From assembly GCA_002011685.1 (NCBI GenBank), contig MTOL01000478.1, positions 210 through 7,883 of the forward strand: a stretch of DNA of 7,674 nt, read 5' to 3'. Of the stretch, positions 1 to 5,469 are shown one piece after another. The translations under genes were made by a program, and so were the position numbers. Under the pieces are notes generated by a model. That model made no database searches and was not told the origin of the DNA. It saw nothing but the letters and a program-made list of their open reading frames with translations. Source of the stretch: Deferribacteres bacterium JdFR-76 (GTDB lineage: Bacteria > Zhuqueibacterota > JdFR-76). Position 1 is the first letter of the stretch. Every line of letters begins with the position of its first letter.

Positions 1-1221
1 CTCATAGAGAGCCAGGGCTTTTTTAATCCGTTCCGGAGTTGTCTGCGCACGCAAAATCTCCTGACGGGTCCGCTTCAGAGCGGGTAGGATCGCTTTCAGC
101 CGCCGTTCCATTTCCGACTTCCAGCGGGAAAGCATGGTCCCGTACTGGGTACCGTGGCAGTTCATGCAGGCGGCAGAGGGCGCAATGGCGGTATAGCCTT
201 CCACTTCGTCCCCTTTGTGGGCAATGTGGCATCCTTCGCAGGTGACGCTGGTCAAAAACATCGGATCTGGCTTGGCCTCAACGCCCCGGCCGCCGATACC
301 CATGTATAGCTCCCGCTGCGCCTTGTGATGATCGGGATGGCAGGACTGGCAATCCGTTTCGATGGCAGCCGCCAGTTCGATCAGCCCGTGCTGAATTTCC
401 TGGTGACACTGTACGCATTCCACTTTGTGTTCCGCAATATGGGTCTCATGAATCAGAAAAATATCATCGTATTTCTCGATCCTTTCAATTTCATTGTGGC
501 AGTTAAAGCAGCGCTCTTTGGGGACATCGCCGTTGCCGCGGACCACATTGCGGTGACACTTCATGCAATTGACGCCCATGCGCACAGCATCTTTATGATC
601 GAAAGTAATGCCGGCATGGGAAACCACTTTAGTGGGCGCACCGTGACACAGGTTGCAATTAGATAGTTCTGAGGTTTCAATATCCTGATCCTTGAAATGG
701 CAGAGGAAGCAGGTTGTTGTGGTCACCGTCAGGTGCGACCCCTGGACGATTTGTGAATGGCAGCTGGTGCAGCGGAGCCGCTTTCCACGGCGCATTTCGC
801 GCAAGTGGCCGGTATGGTCAAAAATCACATTGCCAAAAAGCACCTTACCCTGCAGCAACCGCTTATCGTGGCAGCCCGAACGCAAACAGCTCTGATCGCT
901 TACCTCCGCCCACGGTTTCGTCCCATATGTCCCCGTTACATATTTCGCCACCTGAGAAAGAGCCGTCCATTTGCTCTCCAGTTCCCCTTTTACTCCGGGC
1001 GGATAATGGCACTCGATGCACTTCACCTGGTTATGTGACGAAGTTTTCCAGGATTCGTAGTAGGGAACCATGTAATGGCATGTTTTGCAAAACTCCGGAT
1101 TCTCCGTATATTTCAGCATGAAGATAAACCCAAACACCCCCAGAAACGCCAGTACAATAAGCACTTTCAGGGACGTAACCGCCCATTTTTCAAGCTGCTT
1201 GCGCCATATTTTCCGGGCCAT
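1..1221 (-). CDS. NapC/NirT-like multiheme cytochrome c, membrane-anchored (3' end missing)
   Basis: Reading leftward from the ATG at 1221, the frame stays open for 407 codons and leaves the window at base 1, so the C-terminus is missing. A short basic N-terminus is followed by one hydrophobic segment (about residues 15-36). This is an uncleaved anchor typical of the NapC/NirT family, with the first heme motif (C45-H49) close behind it. I count 11 canonical CxxCH motifs, with first Cys at residues 45, 68, 151, 171, 189, 219, 238, 269, 291, 328 and 352. One CX4CH motif lies at 112-118, giving at least 12 putative c-hemes. NapC-type proteins usually have four or five hemes, so this is a much enlarged relative. 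It probably faces the periplasm and carries electrons from the quinol-oxidising complex to further acceptors. The start is supported by a GGGGAGAGGG ribosome-binding site 7 nt upstream, and the gene follows its neighbour after 24 nt. The family assignment of the anchor domain is inference from layout; the heme motifs are seen directly. Confidence 0.9.
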   Translation of the reverse strand, partial: MARKIWRKQLEKWAVTSLKVLIVLAFLGVFGFIFMLKYTENPEFCKTCHYMVPYYESWKTSSHNQVKCIECHYPPGVKGELESKWTALSQVAKYVTGTYGTKPWAEVSDQSCLRSGCHDKRLLQGKVLFGNVIFDHTGHLREMRRGKRLRCTSCHSQIVQGSHLTVTTTTCFLCHFKDQDIETSELSNCNLCHGAPTKVVSHAGITFDHKDAVRMGVNCMKCHRNVVRGNGDVPKERCFNCHNEIERIEKYDDIFLIHETHIAEHKVECVQCHQEIQHGLIELAAAIETDCQSCHPDHHKAQRELYMGIGGRGVEAKPDPMFLTSVTCEGCHIAHKGDEVEGYTAIAPSAACMNCHGTQYGTMLSRWKSEMERRLKAILPALKRTRQEILRAQTTPERIKKALALYE

Positions 1222-1245
1222 GGAAAATCCCTCTCCCCGTCCTTT

Positions 1246-2496
1246 TCATTCCACCGGTTCTTCCTGTTCCAGCTCTTTTTCGCGCCGCCTCATTTGCAGG
1301 TACAGCGAAACCACCACAATCAGAATAAAACCCCAGATTCCCAGCATCAGATAGCGCCAGAGATTGCGTTCACCCAGATGGGTATTCAGCTCGATCTGGA
1401 TGTCTGCTGCAATCCCCCGGGCCTCGCTGGTGTACCGTTCGATATCTTCCAGTGCCAGAGAATGGGAAGCCGGAATGGCCTCGATCAACCGGGTACGGGC
1501 TTCACTCAGCTGCTCCACATACGGATCAACGTAGATTCCCACTTTCCGTGCACTTTTGAGAATCTCTTCCACCTCTGCCAGTTCCTGTTCCGTTTCCTGA
1601 ACCAGCACGCGGATCTGCTGGGCCCGGCGGTACTCACCGCTTCCCTCTTCATGGCACGAGGTACAGCGGGACTCAAAATAGCTCAAATCCGCCCTTTCGG
1701 TGTAGTGTGGATCGTGGCAGCTAACACACTGCGAGATGCCGCGTGCCTGAAACGCCGGCCGGTGCGGACTGGCATCGAAAAACTGGCGGGTTTTGGCATG
1801 GCACTGTCCACAAACATTTTCCACCCGAACCACACCCGGCGGCGCGGCTCCATGACTGCCGTGGCAACGGGAACAGTTGGGTACGTCCTTGCGGTTCTCC
1901 TGTTGCAACATCCGTCCGTGAACCCCATCTCGGTACCTTTCCGGAATCTCCGCAGAAATCCCGTAGCGGGCCATAAGCCGATCATCGCTGTGGCATCTGG
2001 CACAGGTTTCCGGAACATTCTTGTAAAAAACCGTGCTGGCCGGATCTTTTACTGACAGGATGGTATGCACACCGTGGCAATCGCTGCAGGATGCGGCATT
2101 CCGGTCTCCCCGCTTCAGCAGGGCAACCCCGTGTTCACTCACCCGGTACTGCTGCAATTGATCCGAAGGCAAACCGTAGGTATTCATCAATCGCGTATCG
2201 GAATGGCAGCGGGAGCAGAGGAATACGATTTCTTGTTTGGTAAACGGCGGGCGGCCATCCTTCAAATTTCCTTTAAAACCGAAACGGCGGGCGTGTGCCG
2301 TCATCTCCAGATCCCGTTCGTTGCCACCGTGGCAGTCGGTGCAGGTTACCTGGACAGAAGCGTGTATGCTTTTCGCGTATTCCACCGCCCGGTCGCCATG
2401 GCATACCGTACAGGAATTCGGACGTTTCTGATTCGCCGCCGCATCCGCTCCCAGGAACAAAATCAGTACCAGAATTGCCAGTAATTTATTTCCCAT
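1246..2496 (-). CDS. nine-heme cytochrome c with C-terminal membrane anchor
   Basis: The 416-residue product begins with a classic signal peptide (MGNKLL, hydrophobic core to about residue 16, cleavage likely near A20-A21). Nine CxxCH motifs follow, with first Cys at residues 29, 52, 94, 137, 165, 208, 229, 257 and 278. A charged helical, probably coiled-coil stretch (about 290-370) leads to one membrane helix (about 380-400) and a basic/acidic tail. The heme domain should sit in the periplasm, tethered by its C-terminus. Residues 94-144 and 165-215 are an internal duplication. I chose the ATG at 2496 because GGAGAGAGG lies just upstream and it gives a clean signal peptide; an in-frame ATG at 2514 would add six residues. 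It sits between the cytochrome b subunit IV gene and a larger multiheme gene. I infer it is an electron-accepting or bridging subunit of the Rieske/cytochrome b complex, standing in for cytochrome c1 or f. No specific named family was recognised. Confidence 0.93.
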   Translation of the reverse strand: MGNKLLAILVLILFLGADAAANQKRPNSCTVCHGDRAVEYAKSIHASVQVTCTDCHGGNERDLEMTAHARRFGFKGNLKDGRPPFTKQEIVFLCSRCHSDTRLMNTYGLPSDQLQQYRVSEHGVALLKRGDRNAASCSDCHGVHTILSVKDPASTVFYKNVPETCARCHSDDRLMARYGISAEIPERYRDGVHGRMLQQENRKDVPNCSRCHGSHGAAPPGVVRVENVCGQCHAKTRQFFDASPHRPAFQARGISQCVSCHDPHYTERADLSYFESRCTSCHEEGSGEYRRAQQIRVLVQETEQELAEVEEILKSARKVGIYVDPYVEQLSEARTRLIEAIPASHSLALEDIERYTSEARGIAADIQIELNTHLGERNLWRYLMLGIWGFILIVVVSLYLQMRRREKELEQEEPVE

Positions 2497-2529
2497 TTTC
2501 CTCTCTCCACCCATGAGTTTCAGCCCTCA

Positions 2530-2907
2530 TTAACTCAGCCATCCCCAGATCAGCAGACCAACAAACCCGATCAGAACCAGAAGCCCGATAAAGGCGGAAA
2601 TTTTCCTCTGAGAATAGTGCCTGCCTGGCCCACGATCCACGAAAGGCCAGATAAAAAACAGAATCAAAAGAAGAAACTGGATGGTTTCACCCACCTTTTC
2701 CGGCATGAGCTCCACCAGCTTAAACACCGGAAGAAAATACCAGGGAGGATAAAACGTTTCATCCGGCATTTGAAAAGGATCCGCCTTTTCGCTCAAACCA
2801 TGCGGAAAATACACCCCCAAGGTCATCAGTACGCCAAGAAGCAGAAACGCAATGATGAGGGCACGGTAATAATGCTTTGGATAAAAAGCTTCGCTTTTCT
2901 TTTCCAT
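2530..2907 (-). CDS. petD: cytochrome b C-terminal domain protein (subunit IV, PetD-like)
   Basis: This 125-residue protein is the separate C-terminal half of a split cytochrome b, as in b6f-type complexes. It shows three hydrophobic helices (about 16-34, 74-91 and 103-123). The Qo-site loop signature reads PPWYFLP at residues 54-60, where ubiquinol bc1 and plant b6f complexes have PEWY. This loop contributes to the quinol-oxidation pocket. At 125 residues it is shorter than the roughly 160-residue plastid subunit IV. The start at ATG 2907 has a GAGG element 6 nt upstream; an in-frame GTG at 2919 is possible but puts that element inside the gene. It follows the cytochrome b6-like gene by 41 nt and precedes the nine-heme cytochrome by 33 nt. 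The family call is secure; the quinone type is inferred. Confidence 0.93.
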   Translation of the reverse strand: MEKKSEAFYPKHYYRALIIAFLLLGVLMTLGVYFPHGLSEKADPFQMPDETFYPPWYFLPVFKLVELMPEKVGETIQFLLLILFFIWPFVDRGPGRHYSQRKISAFIGLLVLIGFVGLLIWGWLS

Positions 2908-2948
2908 CGCTATCCTCACTTTTGAATAGCCTTTCCGCTAATGCACGT

Positions 2949-3677
2949 TCAATTGTCCCCGAACGGATCGGCAAGCCCCAGCCGGCGCACTAGCCCCAGA
3001 TGAAGCCAGATTGCAAAAGTGGTCACCCAGGGCAGAATAATGGCATGAAGTACATAGAACCGCGTCAGGGTGTTTCCGGAAATCTCTTCCCCACCCTGGA
3101 GCAGGTAGATCAATGACTTCCCGATGATGGGGAGGTTGCGGATCTTCTCAATTCCGAATGTCAGGGACCAGTAACGCACCTGATCCCAGGGAAGCAGGTA
3201 ACCGGTGTAAGCAAAAATCAGAAAGAGCTGCAGCAAGAGAACCCCGACGACCCAGTTGAATTCTCTGGGCGTTTTATAGGCTCCCATGAAATAGACCCGG
3301 ATCAGGTGCAAAAGCAGAAAAATAATCAGCAGGTCGGCCGCCCAGGCATGGATTTCCCGGATCAACCACCCTACAGGCAGCTGATTGTTAATGAATTGGA
3401 CACTGAGATAGGCCGTTTCCGGCGAAGGTGAATAGTACAGGGCAAGCAGCACGCCAGTGATCACCTGGACGCCAAACAGGAACAGAACAATCCCCCCGAG
3501 GTAATGTCCCATGTTGAAATAGGGCGGCAACGGTTTGCGCAATGTGTTTTGAATGGCCCCCCGCAAACCAAAGCGGCGGTCCATGCGGGAAAAGAAAAGG
3601 CCCGTACCTTCTACAAAATCCATTACTACACGGGACAGATTGGACCAAACACCGGAAAACCAGGATCTCTTCGCCAT
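2949..3677 (-). CDS. petB: cytochrome b6-type diheme cytochrome b (N-terminal domain)
   Basis: This 242-residue membrane protein carries the two b-hemes of a quinol-oxidising Rieske/cytochrome b complex. Four axial His residues are visible. H110 and H124 in helix B are 14 apart, within IHAW and HLIRVY. H211 and H226 in helix D are 15 apart, within VLHAI and WLHLG. The one-residue-longer helix D spacing is the b6-type pattern, in contrast to 14 in mitochondrial-type cytochrome b. Other family marks are the GYLLPWDQ segment (159-166), in the Qo region, and an amphipathic N-terminus. The position that holds the heme c_i-binding Cys in cytochrome b6 is Tyr59 here (NMGHYLGG). An AGAGGG ribosome-binding site sits 8 nt before the ATG, and only 4 nt separate it from the Rieske gene stop. 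The missing C-terminal domain is supplied by the next gene. Confidence 0.96.
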   Translation of the reverse strand: MAKRSWFSGVWSNLSRVVMDFVEGTGLFFSRMDRRFGLRGAIQNTLRKPLPPYFNMGHYLGGIVLFLFGVQVITGVLLALYYSPSPETAYLSVQFINNQLPVGWLIREIHAWAADLLIIFLLLHLIRVYFMGAYKTPREFNWVVGVLLLQLFLIFAYTGYLLPWDQVRYWSLTFGIEKIRNLPIIGKSLIYLLQGGEEISGNTLTRFYVLHAIILPWVTTFAIWLHLGLVRRLGLADPFGDN

Positions 3678-3681
3678 ATTT

Positions 3682-4143
3682 TTAGCCCTCTCTGCTTACC
3701 AGGTAGACTGCATTGCCCATCACGCGGACGCCCACCCGACGCAGCGGTCGCGGAGGTGGGCCCGCTATCACATTGCCGTACTGATCGAAAAGACCATTAT
3801 GGCACGGACAGACAAAAATCTTCCTTTCCGGATCCCATCGAACGTTGCATTTTAGATGGGTACATTTGATGTCCACCGCCGTAATGCCAGAAGCTGTCCG
3901 AACAATTAGCACACCGCGGCCGTTAAAAATTTTGCGGACAGCCATTCCTTCCTTTAGCTCATCCAGGGTGGTCGCCAGCATCCGGTCGGTGTACTGAATC
4001 CCCACAACCCGGTGAGGTGGCCAGATAAAGCGGACAATGGCTCCCAGAATGCCAAATCCGGTAATGGCAAAAGAAGTACCCAGCAGATAATCCAGAAACG
4101 AACGCCGTTTCATTTTTTTCCTTGCAGGCCGCTTTGGCGACAT
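3682..4143 (-). CDS. petC: Rieske [2Fe-2S] protein of the quinol-oxidising complex
   Basis: This 153-residue Rieske protein transfers electrons from quinol at the Qo site to a c-type cytochrome. The N-terminus has a twin-arginine motif (KRRSFLDYL, residues 12-20) followed by a hydrophobic helix (about 21-40), so it should be Tat-exported and remain anchored. The cluster-binding loops are CTHLKC (94-99) and CPCHNG (112-117). The ligands are C94, H96, C112 and H115, with C99 and C114 placed for the usual disulfide. After the second loop comes the proline-rich GPPPRPL (128-134), also a family feature. The residues that hydrogen-bond the cluster in high-potential Rieske proteins (Ser and Tyr in CPCHGSHY) are Gly and Phe here. 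It is the first gene of the leftward operon. The ATG at 4143 has AGGAGG 7 nt upstream; an internal ATG at 4113 (MKRRS) also has an AAGGA and cannot be excluded. The symbol qcrA would be equally apt. Confidence 0.96.
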   Translation of the reverse strand: MSPKRPARKKMKRRSFLDYLLGTSFAITGFGILGAIVRFIWPPHRVVGIQYTDRMLATTLDELKEGMAVRKIFNGRGVLIVRTASGITAVDIKCTHLKCNVRWDPERKIFVCPCHNGLFDQYGNVIAGPPPRPLRRVGVRVMGNAVYLVSREG

Positions 4144-4224
4144 CCTCTACCCTCCTGAGAGATTATTTCACTGCCGATGCGTCACATACTCCACCGTCAG
4201 CTTTACATCTTCCCACAAAAAAAC

Positions 4225-4240
4225 CCGGGAAAAACCGGAT
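4225..4240. repeat. imperfect direct repeat, left copy (CCGG-A5-CCGG type)
   Basis: The sequence CCGGGAAAAACCGGAT matches the right copy at 4592-4607 in 14 of 16 positions, in the same orientation. Each copy holds two CCGG tetramers 10 bp apart, about one helical turn, around an A-tract. This copy starts 82 bp upstream of the Rieske start codon. It could be a shared operator or a short hairpin-forming element; chance similarity cannot be excluded. Confidence 0.4.
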
Positions 4241-4256
4241 TTCAGAAAAAGCTGCC

Positions 4257-4268
4257 AGGCTAAAGCCT
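4257..4268. promoter_or_regulatory. 12-bp palindrome overlapping a possible leftward -10 element
   Basis: The perfect inverted repeat AGGCT-AA-AGCCT abuts and overlaps TATAAG on the minus strand (4272-4267). If that hexamer is the -10 box of the Rieske operon, the palindrome would lie where a repressor could block polymerase. The upstream -35 region at proper spacing is poor, so both the promoter and the operator reading are weak. Confidence 0.22.
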
Positions 4269-4460
4269 TATAAATTTAATGTTAAGAAAAAGTGATTCCA
4301 AACGAATTGTCTGCCTGTTTTCCATTTTTTCAATCCCTGAAATCTTGCCACTGTCAATAATTCATACGCTATGTTGAGTACTTCTACATATCTTACGGGA
4401 CATCCCATTTCTACAAAAGATATTTTTTTCTCTTTTAAAATTTTTCCTCTTGTTCTTTTC

Positions 4461-4466
4461 TTGACA
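4461..4466 (+). promoter_or_regulatory. possible -35 element (TTGACA) for the rightward operon
   Basis: A consensus TTGACA is preceded by an A/T- and pyrimidine-rich run that could act as an UP element. No good TATAAT-like hexamer occurs 16-18 bp downstream (GCAGAT is the 17-bp candidate), so this is a suggestion only. It lies about 190 bp before the TTG candidate start and about 255 bp before the ATG candidate. Confidence 0.22.
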
Positions 4467-4556
4467 ATTCTGGAGATTACATAGCAGATCGCGGGCGTTC
4501 AATATTTGGGTACATAATTGTTTACATTGGCAACATTTAACAAAGAACCATTAAAC

Positions 4557-4581
4557 GCACAGCCATCAGTTGGCTGAGTGC
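4557..4581 (+). other. hairpin in the leader of the octaheme cytochrome gene
   Basis: GCAC-AGCCA (4557-4565) pairs with TGGCT-GA-GTGC (4571-4581), giving a nine-base-pair stem with a two-base bulge and a TCAGT loop. Part of it can pair alternatively: TGCA at 4579-4582 with TGCA at 4587-4590. A second short hairpin, CCGG-A6-CCGG at 4592-4605, follows. No U-tract follows the first stem, so it does not look like an intrinsic terminator. It could be a structured 5' leader or a protein-binding dyad. I checked it by eye against the GEMM (c-di-GMP) riboswitch core and it does not match. Confidence 0.35.
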
Positions 4582-4591
4582 ATTTTTGCAG

Positions 4592-4607
4592 CCGGAAAAA
4601 ACCGGAA
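4592..4607. repeat. imperfect direct repeat, right copy (CCGG-A6-CCGG type)
   Basis: CCGGAAAAAACCGGAA is the partner of the copy at 4225-4240 (14 of 16 identical). It ends 49 nt before the TTG candidate start and 112 nt before the ATG candidate of the octaheme cytochrome. With the left copy it brackets the intergenic region, as a shared regulator site might. Its two CCGG units can also pair as a small stem in RNA. Confidence 0.4.
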
Positions 4608-4719
4608 GATTGCCGAGCCCGTTCAATGGCATGAAACGAACTGAAAGGACATCATCTTGCGTATCTCACAGTTTTGGGAGAAAGCAAAACGGATCGGATT
4701 TCAAAACAGGAGTGATGTG

Positions 4720-5469
4720 ATGGCCTCTTTTGGAAAGGGCATACCGGATCAGATCAAACGTCTGTCGGTGGTTGTTATCCTTGTGCTGGCTGCTTTTTTC
4801 ATTGGTAGAATGCTCCTTATTCCCAGGGACTTCGGGCGGTACGACCACTTCCGGGCATCCGCTCTTTTCGACGTGGCCTCGCAGGAAGTGGAATTCGCCG
4901 GTCAGGATATCTGCACAGAATGCCACGACGACATCAGCTCGCAGAAGGCGAACGGGTATCATCAGGGACTTTCCTGCGAAACCTGTCACGGCCCTGCTGC
5001 GAAACATACAGAAAGTCCCGATGAGGTGACACCATTCAAACCGTCGGGACGGGAATACTGTCCCATCTGCCATGCCTATTTGGCTTCGCGGCCCACAGGG
5101 TTTCCAATGATCATTGTGGAATCTCACAATCCCATGAAGGCCTGTACGGTCTGCCACAATCCGCACGATCCTAAACCGCCCCAGATACCGCGAGGCTGTG
5201 AGGCCTGTCATGCGGAAATTGCCCGCACAAAGGCCGTCTCTCACCATGTTTACATCCCGTGCACCCGCTGTCATCAGACCCCTGAAGAACATAAGGTGAA
5301 TCCGCGTACCTACCGGCCGGACAAGCCCAAAACCCGGGAATTTTGTGGTGCCTGCCATGCGGAAGGCTCCACCGAAGCTCCTGAAGCGATCAAAATTGAC
5401 ATCAGCACACATGGTGGTCGGTACGTCTGCTGGCAATGTCATTACCCACATTTACCGGAGGCAAGATGA
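4720..5469 (+). CDS. membrane-anchored octaheme cytochrome c
   Basis: The 249-residue product has one N-terminal hydrophobic helix (about residues 14-34) acting as a signal anchor, followed by a periplasmic heme domain. Eight CxxCH motifs are present, with first Cys at 65, 86, 114, 142, 160, 181, 209 and 237; all are canonical and none is a CxxCK catalytic type. Many extra His residues (for example 81, 95, 136, 149, 175, 176 and 191) could serve as distal ligands, so bis-His electron-transfer hemes are likely. The ATG at 4720 is preferred because AGGAG sits 7 nt upstream. An in-frame TTG at 4657 with AAGGA would add 21 residues and cannot be excluded. The stop overlaps the next start (ATGA), so translation is probably coupled to the FeS protein. 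I infer that it exchanges electrons with the FeS/NrfD pair, in the position occupied by DsrJ or NrfB in related operons, although both of those have fewer hemes. Confidence 0.92.
   Translation: MASFGKGIPDQIKRLSVVVILVLAAFFIGRMLLIPRDFGRYDHFRASALFDVASQEVEFAGQDICTECHDDISSQKANGYHQGLSCETCHGPAAKHTESPDEVTPFKPSGREYCPICHAYLASRPTGFPMIIVESHNPMKACTVCHNPHDPKPPQIPRGCEACHAEIARTKAVSHHVYIPCTRCHQTPEEHKVNPRTYRPDKPKTREFCGACHAEGSTEAPEAIKIDISTHGGRYVCWQCHYPHLPEAR

Larger units (their letters stand above)
4144..4719. promoter_or_regulatory. divergent intergenic region between the Rieske operon and the cytochrome/FeS/NrfD operon
   Basis: No convincing gene lies here. The stretch is distinctly more AT-rich than the flanking genes and separates two outward-facing operons, so promoters for both should be inside. 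It holds a pyrimidine-rich, T-tract-containing run (about 4420-4460), TTGACA hexamers on both strands (plus strand 4461-4466, minus strand 4357-4352), a direct repeat near each end and two hairpins before the rightward gene. None of the TTGACA elements has a good -10 hexamer at 16-18 bp. No sigma-54 type GG/GC pair, FNR dyad (TTGAT-N4-ATCAA) or recognised riboswitch core was found. If the octaheme cytochrome starts at the TTG at 4657, the region ends at 4656. Confidence 0.6.

Noticed and set aside
1075..2055. 326-codon plus-strand open frame opposite the cytochrome genes
   Set aside because: It is antisense to two genes full of heme motifs, has no recognisable domain and low-complexity Phe/Pro/His content. 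The heme-motif-rich minus-strand reading explains the sequence.
4557..4620. c-di-GMP (GEMM) or related riboswitch upstream of a cytochrome gene
   Set aside because: GEMM-type switches do control multiheme cytochromes in Geobacter, so I looked for one. The conserved core elements and the tetraloop/receptor pattern are absent.
4144..4656. sigma-54 or FNR-type regulatory site
   Set aside because: No GG/GC pair with -24/-12 spacing and no TTGAT-N4-ATCAA dyad was found on either strand.
4666..5451. 261-codon minus-strand open frame opposite the octaheme cytochrome
   Set aside because: It is a shadow of a gene with eight CxxCH motifs; no domain and no sensible start context.
4720..5469. Octaheme protein as a catalytic nitrite or hydroxylamine enzyme
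   Set aside because: All eight motifs are canonical CxxCH. There is no CxxCK, and the protein is only 249 residues, much shorter than the catalytic octaheme enzymes.
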